A DNA stretch of 13,402 nt. Source: an uncultured Bacteroidales bacterium. Its GTDB lineage: Bacteria > Bacteroidota > Bacteroidia > Bacteroidales > UBA932. Of the stretch, positions 7,325 through 13,402 are shown piece by piece. The translations under genes and the position numbers were made by a program. The notes beneath the pieces are model-generated. The model was not told the origin of the DNA, did not search any database, and saw nothing but the letters and a program-made list of their open reading frames with translations. The stretch spans positions 1 through 13,402 of the forward strand of contig CABQAB010000024.1 of assembly GCA_902461985.1 (NCBI GenBank). The letters run 5' to 3'. Each line of letters opens with the position of its first letter. Position 1 is the first letter of the stretch.

Positions 7325-7367
7325 CCGCCTGCACTGCAGCGATTCCGGAAAGCCGCAGAACAGGCGG
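7325..7367 (+). other. Three-tier hairpin in the 5' leader
   Basis: CCGCCTG (7325-7331) pairs perfectly with CAGGCGG (7361-7367). Inside it CTGC (7334-7337) can pair with GCAG (7355-7358), and the apical loop holds the palindrome TTCCGGAA (7343-7350). It lies between the promoter and the ATG at 7423, so it is likely part of the mRNA leader, or a binding site on DNA for a dimeric regulator. It matches no riboswitch I recognise. The rest of the intergenic stretch 7136-7422 shows only the two promoters described. Confidence 0.5.
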
Positions 7368-7422
7368 AAACAGAAAACAGATTAACCATACGGCAGCAGA
7401 TGCCGGTAAAATCATTGAAAAA

Positions 7423-8046
7423 ATGGAAACAAACAATCATCAGGAAAACATGATGCCGGAAAACGGCGGCATGACTCCGGAAAAAAGTCTGAAGATAATC
7501 AATGAATTCATTGAAAAGAGCAGGCACAATTTCATCAGGGAATGTGGACTCCCCCTGATTATGTGGGGATGCTTAGTCCTTGTTACATCGTTGATTATAT
7601 GGTTCTTATGGCGGCAGAGCGGAAATCCTTCCTGGAACTGGCTATGGTTCGCGATGGCGGCCATAGGTTTTGCTGCCGGACCTTTCCTGTCAAAACGCAG
7701 CAAGGCATATTCCAAAGGCTTTCTTGACGAGAAATTGGGCTTCCTGTGGCTGGCTTACGGTATTTTTGCGATGTCATACGCTCTTGTGGGCATCTTTCTC
7801 TATTCCAGCGCCATCACAATCGGAATAACGCTGATGATCGGCCTGTGCATCACATTGACGGGAGTGCTGAGCGAACTCAAATCCCTGACTGTCCTGGGAT
7901 TCATTACGGGGATAGGTGGTTCCGCGCTGTGCTGCCTGGTCAAGCGGCCGGAAAATACGACTCTGGTCATAAGCGGGATGGCATTGGCGATACTCCTTTC
8001 AGGAATTGTAATGTATTTTCAATCCAGAAAAACATGTTCGAATTAG
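7423..8046 (+). CDS. Six-helix membrane protein paired with a winged-helix regulator
   Basis: 207-residue integral membrane protein of unknown function. A soluble, Asn/Glu-rich N-terminus with a likely amphipathic helix (about 18-40) precedes six predicted transmembrane segments (about 42-62, 72-90, 105-127, 129-150, 154-172, 180-199). No catalytic, nucleotide-binding or transport motif is visible. The start at 7423 is preceded by an A-rich tract (ttgaaaaa), the usual Bacteroidota initiation context. Its last 13 bases overlap the next gene, a small winged-helix regulator, so the two are translationally coupled. Pairs of this kind are common in Bacteroidota, where the membrane protein may sense or respond to an envelope signal; that role is inference from context only. 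Confidence 0.8.
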   Translation: METNNHQENMMPENGGMTPEKSLKIINEFIEKSRHNFIRECGLPLIMWGCLVLVTSLIIWFLWRQSGNPSWNWLWFAMAAIGFAAGPFLSKRSKAYSKGFLDEKLGFLWLAYGIFAMSYALVGIFLYSSAITIGITLMIGLCITLTGVLSELKSLTVLGFITGIGGSALCCLVKRPENTTLVISGMALAILLSGIVMYFQSRKTCSN

Positions 8047-8393
8047 ATTCGCCACTTTTCTCGCCTCGACAAAGTGAAACTGAGTTTCCCTCTGCCCCCG
8101 GCTCACCGAAAAGGTTCAAAAAATTAGACCCGTTGCTCCACTCCGAACTGCGGCTTGCGATAATGTCGATTTTAGCATCCTGCGATGAAGCTGATTTCGT
8201 CTATATCAGAGAACAGACGGAAGCAACGGCCGGCAATCTGAGCGTTCAGCTGGACAAGTTGACGGAAGCGGGATACATCGAGACCGAGAAGGGCTTTGCC
8301 GGAAAGAAACCGCGGACAGTCTGCCGCATCACAGGCCATGGCCGGGCAGCGTTCAGCGACTATATCGATGCCCTGAAGAGTTATTTCGAGTAG
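8034..8393 (+). CDS. Winged-helix transcriptional regulator (HTH_34/MarR-like)
   Basis: 119-residue one-domain DNA-binding protein. The winged helix spans about residues 32-108: LDPLLHSELRLAIMSIL (first helix), ADFVYIREQTEATAGNLSVQ (turn and recognition helix), LDKLTEAGYIETEKGF (wing approach) and KKPRTVCRITGHGRAAF (wing). This matches the small bacterial regulators of the HTH_34 type, in which TAGNLSVQLDKL is characteristic. A low-complexity Ser/Pro-rich N-terminus (about 1-25) is unusual and may be disordered. The frame is open far upstream, but the ATG at 8034 is preferred because it fits the family N-terminus and overlaps the preceding gene by 13 bases, a coupling arrangement. It probably regulates its own operon; no ligand-binding domain is present. 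Confidence 0.85.
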   Translation: MFELDSPLFSPRQSETEFPSAPGSPKRFKKLDPLLHSELRLAIMSILASCDEADFVYIREQTEATAGNLSVQLDKLTEAGYIETEKGFAGKKPRTVCRITGHGRAAFSDYIDALKSYFE

Positions 8394-8398
8394 ATTTG

Positions 8399-8444
8399 AA
8401 AAAGGAACGGGGACTGCGTTTCCGCAGTTTTCCCGCTCCTTTTT
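8399..8444 (+). terminator. Rho-independent terminator after the regulator gene
   Basis: AAAAAGGA-A-CGGG-GG-ACTGCG pairs with CGCAGT-TTT-CCCG-C-TCCTTTTT around a short loop, five bases after the stop codon, with A and U tracts on both sides. It ends the membrane protein-regulator operon and may also act in the reverse direction. Confidence 0.85.
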
Positions 8445-8472
8445 GAAAGCGGCTTAAAAAGTCAAAATAATT

Positions 8473-8503
8473 TTTGCAGATTCAGGAAATGTTCTTACCT
8501 TTG
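8473..8503 (+). promoter_or_regulatory. Promoter of the tRNA-Gln/tRNA-Met transcript
   Basis: TTTG (8473-8476), exactly 19 bases, then TACCTTTG (8496-8503): a perfect match to the Bacteroidota consensus. The first tRNA begins 24 bases downstream. Confidence 0.8.
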
Positions 8504-8527
8504 CAATCCCAATTCAAGGGGTAGCAT

Positions 8528-8598
8528 TGAGATATGGTGTAATGGTAGCACTACAGATTCTGGCTCTGTCAGTGAGGGTTCGAATCCTTCTATCTCAA
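8528..8598 (+). tRNA. tRNA-Gln (anticodon CTG)
   Basis: Complete cloverleaf of 71 nt. Acceptor TGAGATA (8528-8534) pairs with TATCTCA (8591-8597), with discriminator A at 8598. The anticodon stem ACAGA/TCTGT encloses the loop TTCTGGC, giving anticodon CTG. The T-arm has GGTTCGAATCC. The 3' CCA is not encoded. It is followed after 38 bases by tRNA-Met in the same transcript; the spacer contains a small hairpin (CCGTC/GACGG). Confidence 0.93.
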
Positions 8599-8636
8599 CA
8601 GAAATGACAATCCGTCAGAAAGACGGCAAGCCTGAT

Positions 8637-8710
8637 GGCGGGTTAGCTCAGCTGGTTAGAGCGCATGATTCATAATCATGAGGTCCGCAGTTCAATCCTG
8701 CGACCCGCTA
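8637..8710 (+). tRNA. tRNA-Met (anticodon CAT, elongator type)
   Basis: Cloverleaf of 74 nt. Acceptor GGCGGGT (8637-8643) pairs with ACCCGCT (8703-8709; first pair G-U), with discriminator A. The anticodon stem CATGA/TCATG encloses the loop TTCATAA, anticodon CAT. The three G-C pairs of an initiator anticodon stem are absent and position 1 pairs with 72, so it is an elongator; a tRNA-Ile2 modified to lysidine is the alternative but less likely. CCA is not encoded. Confidence 0.9.
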
Positions 8711-8717
8711 CGAGTCC

Positions 8718-8744
8718 AAGCACTGCACAACGCAGTGCTTTTTT
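8718..8744 (+). terminator. Terminator of the tRNA transcript
   Basis: AAGCACTGC (8718-8726) pairs perfectly with GCAGTGCTT (8732-8740) around a 5-base loop and runs into a U tract (8739-8744). It lies 8 bases after tRNA-Met. Confidence 0.9.
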
Positions 8745-8767
8745 CATGCATTCCAAAAGGAATAAGG

Positions 8768-8800
8768 TTTGCAGAATCAGAAAAAAGTTTCTTAAATTTG
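8768..8800 (+). promoter_or_regulatory. Promoter of the 59-residue ORF-vapD unit
   Basis: TTTG (8768-8771), 21 bases, then TAAATTTG (8793-8800). The ATG of the 59-residue protein is 29 bases downstream, so the leader is short. This makes the two small genes an independent transcription unit beyond the tRNA terminator. Confidence 0.65.
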
Positions 8801-8828
8801 CCGACAGGGTATTAAAGATTATCTGACT

Positions 8829-9008
8829 ATGAAAACAGGAGATATTGCAAAGGCTTCTCCAAACCTTACTGGTGAAACCGATTGGATAGTGGGTGAAGTA
8901 ATTGATGTGGAAAAAAATCCTTTTATAGGCATAGTAGTCTCCATAAAAGACAAGTTGGGCAGGATATTCTACGGAGAGGAAAAATATTTCCTGCCTGCGA
9001 AAATGTAA
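8829..9008 (+). CDS. 59-residue protein upstream of vapD, candidate antitoxin
   Basis: A 59-residue protein that I do not recognise as a named family. It begins MKTGDIAKASPNLTG and contains DWIVGEVIDVEKNPFIGIVV and a C-terminal GRIFYGEEKYFLPA. The alternating hydrophobic pattern with Gly and Pro turns suggests a small all-beta barrel; no helix-turn-helix or ribbon-helix-helix is apparent. It starts 29 bases after a clear promoter -7 element, and its stop is followed after 12 bases by the vapD ATG with GGAGAC between them, so the two genes form a tight operon. By position it would be the antitoxin partner of VapD, since toxin-antitoxin pairs usually place the antitoxin first. That is inference; the sequence does not resemble VapX as I know it. 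Codons are AT-richer than in the flanking genes. Confidence 0.7.
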   Translation: MKTGDIAKASPNLTGETDWIVGEVIDVEKNPFIGIVVSIKDKLGRIFYGEEKYFLPAKM

Positions 9009-9020
9009 TGGAGACAGACT

Positions 9021-9299
9021 ATGTTTGCCATTGCATTTGATATGGTCATTTCAGACCTGCGCAAAAATTATGGTGAGCCTTATAACAATGCCTATTTTGA
9101 AATTCGGCTCACGCTCCGCAAATATGAATTCTTCAACACACAAGGAAGTGTCTATCTTACAGAAAAGAATGATATGGCAAATCTCTACCGGGCCATTGAA
9201 GCCTTGAAGCAGATAGATTGGTTCAAAAATTCTGTCCGTGACATCCGTGTGTTCAGAGTGGAAGACTGGAGCGACTTCACTCATGTTGTAAAGGAGTAG
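9021..9299 (+). CDS. vapD: VapD-family Cas2-fold ribonuclease toxin
   Basis: 92-residue protein matching virulence-associated protein D throughout: [12 protein letters not shown] (2-13) with the conserved Asp7, YGEPYNNAY, the [10 protein letters not shown] segment, and the hallmark [20 protein letters not shown] block near the C-terminus. VapD proteins such as that of Helicobacter pylori have the ferredoxin-like fold of Cas2 and endoribonuclease activity, and in Haemophilus VapD is a toxin paired with VapX. A toxin role here follows from the family and from the tight operon with the upstream 59-residue gene (12-base gap, GGAGAC ribosome-binding site). The length is complete. Immediately past the stop, in the -1 frame, a remnant resembling DUF2442 begins. 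No cas1 or CRISPR repeats are present, so it is not a CRISPR Cas2. Confidence 0.92.
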   Translation: MFAIAFDMVISDLRKNYGEPYNNAYFEIRLTLRKYEFFNTQGSVYLTEKNDMANLYRAIEALKQIDWFKNSVRDIRVFRVEDWSDFTHVVKE

Positions 9300-9301
9300 C
9301 A

Positions 9302-9400
9302 CCTGGAAAGAACTTTCGACTGGACGGATGGACGGTCGATTGGGACAATGAGATAGGTTTCGCTCCGGAATACCTCTACGAACACGGAGTGCCGGCTTGA
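9302..9400 (+). pseudogene. Remnant resembling the C-terminus of a DUF2442 protein
   Basis: Three bases past the vapD stop, the frame shifted by -1 encodes about 32 residues ending at TGA 9398-9400, including NFRLDGWTVDWDNEIG and FAPEYLYEHGVPA. The pattern of Phe-x-Leu, GWTV-x-W, an acidic Asn-Glu turn and PEYLYE at the end resembles the C-terminus of DUF2442 proteins, which are often partners of DUF4160 in toxin-antitoxin-like pairs. There is no start codon or N-terminal half; upstream in this frame the sequence is vapD. It is therefore most likely the tail of a gene whose front was replaced when the vapD unit arrived. A frameshifted extension of VapD is a less likely alternative. The family match is from memory of the pattern. 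Confidence 0.55.
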
Positions 9401-9416
9401 CGGCGTAACCCATAGA

Positions 9417-9457
9417 AAATGGGCTGTGACAGGATGCATTTTTTGTACAGCCCATTT
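9417..9457. terminator. Inverted repeat ending the vapD block
   Basis: AAATGGGCTGT (9417-9427) and ACAGCCCATTT (9447-9457) are a perfect 11-base inverted repeat with a 19-base loop that includes a T-run. It begins 17 bases after the DUF2442-like stop. It can act as a terminator in either direction because A and T tracts flank both ends. Confidence 0.65.
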
Positions 9458-9626
9458 AAGTTTTGTAAGAGATACGATCAATCGTAGTATAATCTTACGA
9501 CATACCCTCCAACATTGCCGCCAACATTTCCGGACCGGCAGACCAGACTTCGACTTGGATAGAAAAGGGGCCGGCCAATAAACTTAGCCAACCCCCTTTA
9601 AGTTGCGGAACAACAAAGTGCAATGA
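9458..9626. other. Gene-free stretch between the vapD block and the M16 gene
   Basis: No convincing gene on either strand. It holds a small perfect inverted repeat TACGAT-CA-ATCGTA (9473-9486) and a hairpin AAAGGGG (9564-9570) / CCCCTTT (9593-9599) with a GGCC-rich loop. It could be the scar at the right edge of the inserted block. No tRNA-end duplication was found in it. Confidence 0.4.
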
Positions 9627-9664
9627 AAAGTAAGGACGGGAGTGGTTTGCCCCGTCCTCACTTT
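9627..9664 (-). terminator. Terminator of the M16 peptidase gene
   Basis: AAAGTAAGGACGGG (9627-9640) and CCCGTCCTCACTTT (9651-9664) form a 13-pair stem with one A/C mismatch and a 10-base loop. It starts seven bases after the stop codon on the minus strand and is followed by a short T run. Confidence 0.75.
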
Positions 9665-9670
9665 GCTGCA

Positions 9671-12577
9671 TCAATACCCGAAAATCTCTTCGAGGGAGAC
9701 CTCGCGGACAGGGCCGAGAGTCTTCAGGTACTTGCTGTCCAGATCTTTTATGTCACCAAGAATGGCGTAGGTGTAGTTGCGGCCGGCAACCCATTCCTGC
9801 TGGGCCTTTTTCACGTCTTCGAGTGTCATATCCTGGATTTCGTTCCAGAGACGGCGGTCCACAGGCTCGTCGATATCAAGGTCTCGGCAGTCGATGTAGG
9901 CATCAAGCACAGCCTTGCCGACCACGCGCTTAGTCCTCAGATTGCTGATCATGGACTCTTTGGCAATGGCGAAAGCCGCCTCGGACTCAGGCATGTTGTT
10001 GATAATCTCCTCGAAAGCCTCGACAGCCTGGCGGAGCTTGTCGTTCTGGGTAGCGATAAATGCCTGATATGCATAGCGGTCAGCCTTCCAATATGGGGTC
10101 ATGATGCCGGCCCACGCAGAATAAGCCAGACCGCGGGCCTCCCTCATTTCCTGGAAAACTATGCTGTTCATACCTCCGCCGAAATAATTGTTATAAAGCG
10201 AAACTTCGGCCTCCTTGTCAGCATCATATTCTCTGGCATCACAAGAGAACTGATTGAAATAGAGCTGCTTGGCATCATACTGCGCAAGCACCACCGAATT
10301 ATGGTCCACAATCTGGTTCAACGGAACGATGACATCTGCATCCTTCAGTTCCTTTGAGCCGTCGTGGATGACGGCGAGAGATTTCTTGAGTTCCTTTTCC
10401 GATGCTGGTCCATAATAAACCACCTCACACTCGGTGTCGAACAGTTCCCTGACGGCACCAATCAGCTGCTCCGAAGTCAAGGCCATGACCTCGTCATTGG
10501 TCAGAGTCGTAGAATGCAGATACTCAGGACCGTATGCCACATAGCGGCGGAGTGCGCTGAAACAGCTGCTCTGGTTCAGTTTCGCATCCCCACGGCTTTT
10601 CAGAATATCATTCTTAAGGTTTTCCAATATGGACTCATCCCCTTCCACGTTGTCGAGAATGTCCCTGTATAAAGCCAGGCACTCGTCCATTGAGTCTGCC
10701 AATCCGCTGAAAGTCACATAAGTCCTCGTATTGGCCCCATAGGACTGGCTCACTGCGAGATCATACATTTTCGACGAGATTTCGGCATTTGACATATTCG
10801 CCGTTCCGAGATAGGAAAGATAGTCAAGGGCGATTGGAAGTTCAGGCCTCTGGGCCTTTCCGAGATCGAAGAGATATTCAAGATTAAACAGTGCATTGAC
10901 AGTATTCTTCTTGTAGAGCACATCTATGCCGTCACAAAGGTCAAATTCAGACATTTCCTTGTCGAAATCTATGAATACCGGCTCTATAGGCTTCACTTCC
11001 GAATTCTGGATTGCAAGCAGGAACTCCGACTGTGCATCGCGGTTGGTGGAAATCGGAGTTATGGAAGGAGCGGACACTTTCTTCACGCTTTTGTCCTCGC
11101 CCATCCTCTTGTAGATTACCGCATAATTATTGTCGGCAAGATACTCTCCAGCCCATTTGCAGATGTCTTCCTTTGTGATTTTGGCCATCCTGTCGATTTC
11201 ACCTACGCAGTCAGCCCAGTCTTCACCGTTGATGAATGCATCCACGCAGGCCATGGCCCTCGTTTCATTGTCCTCAAGACCTTCCATGTAGGATTTCTTG
11301 TAGTTGTTCACTGTAGCCTTGATGAGGTTTTCATCGAAATCGCCGTCACGAAGTTTGACGAGTTCATCTAAAAGGATATCCCTCACCTCTTCAAGTGTCT
11401 GCCCCTGTTTAGGATAGCCGCCGAGAGCGAACATACTGTGGTCTGCTAAAGGAATGACGGTTGCGAAAGACTGGAGTGTCTTCTGCTGCTGGTTTATGTC
11501 AAGATCGATAAGGCCGGCCATACCGTTATACAATATCGAGGAAGCTATATCCGCCACATCATTGGATTTGTCGGCAGCCTTCGGAAGTCTCCAGGCGATA
11601 TAGAGATATTCCGCTTCAAGTCCGCGCACCTCCACCTCGACAGGCTCGGTAATAGGAGTTTCCGGATTTGCATTGACCTTCGCCCTGAGTTCGGGAATTT
11701 CAGGATTCGGCTCCATATCCCCGAAATACTTTTCAATCACGGAAACCATATAGTCAGGATCGAAATCACCGGCCACGCATATAGCCATGTTGTTCGGCAC
11801 ATACCAGGTCCTGTGATAATTCTTCACGTTGGTAATCGAAGGGTTTTTCAGATGCTCCTGAGTACCTAAAACCGTCTGCGTACCATACGGATGGTGAGGG
11901 AAAAGGGTCGCCATCATAGTCTCCCACATCTTGCGGGAGTCCTTGGTAAGCGACATGTTCTTCTCTTCGTATATGGTCTCCAGTTCGGTATGGAAGCCCC
12001 TGATTACAGGATGGCGGAAGCGGTCAGCCTGGATTTTGGCCCAGTTTTCAATCTGGTTGGAAGGGATGTCCTCGACATACACGGTCTCGTCGTTGGACGT
12101 AAAGGCATTCGTTCCCTGCGCTCCAATCAGAGACATGAGTTTGTCATACTCATTCGGAATGGCTATCTTCGAGGCCTCATAACTGATTGAGTCGATACGG
12201 TGATATATCGCGGCACGCTCCTGCTCGTCCACAGTCTTGCGGTAGGTCTCGAAAAGGGATTCGATTTCGTCGAGCATGGGCTTTTCAGCCGCGTAGTCCG
12301 ATGTTCCGAAACTCTCGGTCCCCTTGAACATAAGGTGCTCGAAATAGTGGGCAAGTCCTGTCGTCTCCGCAGGATCATTCTTTCCTCCGACTCTCACCGC
12401 AATAGCAGTCTGGATTCTCGGAGTGGTCTTGTTTACGCTCATGTAGACTTTCAGCCCGTTGTCAAGAGTGTAGATCTGTGTTTTGCTCATATCGGACCTG
12501 ACCGATTCATACTTTCCGCCAGAACATGAGGAGAAAAGCACAGCAGACAAAACCGCCAAATAAAACAAATGCTTCAT
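9671..12577 (-). CDS. M16-family zinc metallopeptidase lipoprotein
   Basis: 968-residue pitrilysin/insulinase-type peptidase in one chain. A lipoprotein signal ends at the lipobox VLFSSC (Cys18), so the protein is anchored to an envelope membrane facing the periplasm. The N-terminal M16 half (about 30-500) carries the inverted zinc motif HYFEH (77-81) and the downstream ligand Glu in TIYEEKNMS (Glu205 most likely), so it should be active; the region between them is about 45 residues longer than in pitrilysin. The second half (about 540-968) is an inactive M16 repeat with no HxxEH. Family members degrade peptides inside a closed clamshell; the substrate here is unknown. Its promoter probably lies in 12578-12620, where the U tract of the tRNA-Gly terminator supplies a TTTG at the -33 spacing, but the -7 (TATCTAAA, 12588-12595) is poor. 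A terminator follows. Confidence 0.92.
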   Translation of the reverse strand: MKHLFYLAVLSAVLFSSCSGGKYESVRSDMSKTQIYTLDNGLKVYMSVNKTTPRIQTAIAVRVGGKNDPAETTGLAHYFEHLMFKGTESFGTSDYAAEKPMLDEIESLFETYRKTVDEQERAAIYHRIDSISYEASKIAIPNEYDKLMSLIGAQGTNAFTSNDETVYVEDIPSNQIENWAKIQADRFRHPVIRGFHTELETIYEEKNMSLTKDSRKMWETMMATLFPHHPYGTQTVLGTQEHLKNPSITNVKNYHRTWYVPNNMAICVAGDFDPDYMVSVIEKYFGDMEPNPEIPELRAKVNANPETPITEPVEVEVRGLEAEYLYIAWRLPKAADKSNDVADIASSILYNGMAGLIDLDINQQQKTLQSFATVIPLADHSMFALGGYPKQGQTLEEVRDILLDELVKLRDGDFDENLIKATVNNYKKSYMEGLEDNETRAMACVDAFINGEDWADCVGEIDRMAKITKEDICKWAGEYLADNNYAVIYKRMGEDKSVKKVSAPSITPISTNRDAQSEFLLAIQNSEVKPIEPVFIDFDKEMSEFDLCDGIDVLYKKNTVNALFNLEYLFDLGKAQRPELPIALDYLSYLGTANMSNAEISSKMYDLAVSQSYGANTRTYVTFSGLADSMDECLALYRDILDNVEGDESILENLKNDILKSRGDAKLNQSSCFSALRRYVAYGPEYLHSTTLTNDEVMALTSEQLIGAVRELFDTECEVVYYGPASEKELKKSLAVIHDGSKELKDADVIVPLNQIVDHNSVVLAQYDAKQLYFNQFSCDAREYDADKEAEVSLYNNYFGGGMNSIVFQEMREARGLAYSAWAGIMTPYWKADRYAYQAFIATQNDKLRQAVEAFEEIINNMPESEAAFAIAKESMISNLRTKRVVGKAVLDAYIDCRDLDIDEPVDRRLWNEIQDMTLEDVKKAQQEWVAGRNYTYAILGDIKDLDSKYLKTLGPVREVSLEEIFGY

Positions 12578-12615
12578 CTTATTATAGTTTAGATATGAAA
12601 ATACTGTATAATATC

Positions 12616-12663
12616 AAAAAATCCGCGACACAGGCCTCTTCACGAGGTCAGATGTCACGGATT
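12616..12663 (-). terminator. Terminator of tRNA-Gly
   Basis: On the minus strand AATCCG (12658-12663) and GACA pair with TGTC and CGGATT (12620-12630), and an inner CCTC/GAGG stem closes the loop. A six-T tract follows. It lies five bases after the tRNA and separates it from the M16 gene. Confidence 0.8.
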
Positions 12664-12667
12664 AAAG

Positions 12668-12739
12668 AGCGGGTGGCGAGGGTCGAACTCGTGGCCCTCG
12701 GCTTGGGAAGCCGATGCTCTACCACTGAGCTACACCCGC
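12668..12739 (-). tRNA. tRNA-Gly (anticodon CCC)
   Basis: Complete 72-nt cloverleaf on the minus strand. Acceptor GCGGGTG (12733-12739) pairs with CACCCGC (12669-12675), with discriminator T at 12668. The anticodon stem TCGGC/GCCGA encloses the loop TTCCCAA, anticodon CCC. The D-arm has AGCTCAGTGGTAGAGC and the T-arm GAGTTCGACCCTC. CCA is not encoded. It has its own promoter and terminator. Confidence 0.93.
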
Positions 12740-12747
12740 ATTTGTTG

Positions 12748-12755
12748 CAAAGGTA
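12748..12755 (-). promoter_or_regulatory. Promoter (-7) of tRNA-Gly
   Basis: TACCTTTG on the minus strand ends 9 bases upstream of the mature tRNA; the same octamer serves the tRNA-Gln transcript and the leftward promoter at 140. A weak TTATG lies at the -33 position about 20 bases upstream. Confidence 0.6.
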
Positions 12756-12838
12756 AGAAAACTATCCGGAAATTGCATAAAATTTGCAGGGAAAATTTGG
12801 ATTTTTCTACAGGGACAAAGATTAAAACAGACAGAATT

Positions 12839-13402
12839 ATGATAAAAGCATTGGTATTCGACCTCGGAGGTGTGCTCATAGACCTTGACATCAAGTCATG
12901 CATCAAGGCCTGCAAAGATGAAATCGGATTCGACAAAGCAGCCGAATTCCTTGATCCATGCCACCAGAAAGGCATTTTCATGCGCTTGGAGGAAGGGACT
13001 GTCAGCAAGGAGAAATTCGCCGCCGAAGTCCTGAAGATGTGTCGTCCAGGCACCACTGAAGACGACGTAGCTCATGCTTTCAGGCGGCTTTTAGTCGGAG
13101 TCGCGCCATATAAGGTGGATTTGCTCAAGGAACTTGCCGCACGATACGACCTCTATCTTCTGAGCAACAACAACGAAATCTCGATGCCTGAGAGCAAACG
13201 CATCTTCGAGAGCCTTGGCATCCCTATGGACAGGATTTTCAAAAAACTGTTTCTCTCCTACGAAATGAAGATGCTGAAGCCGGGAGACGCAATCTTCCAG
13301 ACAGCAATCGCGGAAATCAGCCGCATTTCGGGCGGGAGCCGCCATACAGACAGCATGTCCGGCACAAATGGTTCAGGAAACGATGCCGGCATCTCCGCAT
13401 GC
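12839..13402 (+). CDS. HAD-superfamily phosphatase-like protein, 3' end beyond the window
   Basis: The frame from the ATG at 12839 runs 188 codons to the edge with no stop, so the gene is partial. The HAD core is clear: motif I MIKALVFDLGGVLIDLD (Asp8; the second Asp is Gly10, as in many YihX-like members), a four-helix cap, motif II LYLLSNNN (Ser109) and motif III with Lys147 in MLKPGDAIFQ. Motif IV (an acidic pair after a hydrophobic strand) should follow within about 20 residues, but instead there is a Gly/Ser/Asn-rich stretch (about 164-186) up to the edge, so an insertion is likely. Relatives dephosphorylate small sugar phosphates or nucleotides; the substrate is not predictable, and loss of the second Asp leaves true phosphatase activity open. 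It diverges from the tRNA-Gly gene; no strong promoter is seen before it. Confidence 0.85.
   Translation, partial: MIKALVFDLGGVLIDLDIKSCIKACKDEIGFDKAAEFLDPCHQKGIFMRLEEGTVSKEKFAAEVLKMCRPGTTEDDVAHAFRRLLVGVAPYKVDLLKELAARYDLYLLSNNNEISMPESKRIFESLGIPMDRIFKKLFLSYEMKMLKPGDAIFQTAIAEISRISGGSRHTDSMSGTNGSGNDAGISAC

Noticed and set aside
7305..7422. Known riboswitch in the leader of the membrane protein
   Set aside because: The hairpin is clear but there is no conserved core of any class I can recognise, such as TPP, cobalamin, SAM or c-di-GMP.
8686..8710. Attachment-site duplication of the tRNA-Met 3' end
   Set aside because: I looked for a second copy of the 3' end (ttcaatcctgcgacccgc) in 8711-9670 and found none; no integrase is present, so element integration at this tRNA is not supported.
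9021..9299. CRISPR Cas2
   Set aside because: The protein has the Cas2-like fold, but its sequence hallmarks are those of VapD, and there is no cas1 and no repeat array in the window.
9051..9455. A 134-codon minus-strand frame over the vapD block
   Set aside because: It overlaps vapD, the DUF2442-like tail and the inverted repeat, has no recognisable motif and no promoter, and is best explained as an antisense shadow.
9623..10357. A 244-codon open frame on the plus strand
   Set aside because: It lies entirely opposite the M16 peptidase gene, whose motifs and length are secure; the plus-strand product has no family features and is a shadow of high-GC third positions.

Overview
The window looks like a chromosomal segment of a Bacteroidales/Bacteroidota bacterium; the genus cannot be fixed from the sequence alone. 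The evidence is a recurring Bacteroidota-type promoter architecture (TTTG, about 19-21 bases, then TAnnTTTG) before several transcripts, A-rich leaders in place of strong Shine-Dalgarno sites before some genes, and typical Bacteroidota families: a mutL-rhomboid-endonuclease/exonuclease/phosphatase cluster, a winged-helix regulator paired with a membrane protein, and a long M16 lipoprotein peptidase. Most genes are of moderate GC.

Layout. Positions 219-6477 are a compact leftward run of seven genes. In transcription order they are a small membrane-anchored hypothetical protein, mutL, a rhomboid protease, a membrane-tethered EEP-fold hydrolase, a TsaC/YrdC threonylcarbamoyl-AMP synthase, rsmE and a YfcE-like metallophosphoesterase. 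Gaps are mostly 1-50 bases; the exception is 114 bases between tsaC and rsmE, which holds a short direct repeat. A separate leftward promoter at 140-169 drives something off the left edge. Diverging from the run at about 6.5 kb is ispF (isoprenoid synthesis, rightward). A strong promoter and a structured leader then precede a six-helix membrane protein and an overlapping small winged-helix regulator, ended by a good terminator.

From 8473 to 9457 lies a small accessory-looking block. A tRNA-Gln/tRNA-Met transcript with its own promoter and terminator is followed by a separate promoter, a 59-residue protein of unknown family and vapD, a Cas2-fold toxin-like ribonuclease. Immediately after vapD, in another frame, lies what looks like the C-terminal remnant of a DUF2442-type antitoxin gene. 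This tRNA-adjacent block is the most likely novel item in the window: a candidate two-gene toxin-antitoxin module whose putative antitoxin is not one I recognise, sitting on the debris of another module.

The right end holds a leftward M16 metallopeptidase lipoprotein (968 residues), a leftward tRNA-Gly with its own promoter and terminator, and the 5' part of a rightward HAD-family phosphatase gene that runs off the window.

The core genes serve mismatch repair, tRNA and rRNA modification, isoprenoid synthesis and envelope proteolysis. The compact run looks co-transcribed but has no single obvious pathway theme. The ordinary parts are well explained; the 8.8-9.4 kb block, the altered MutL endonuclease motif and some intergenic structures deserve a second look.
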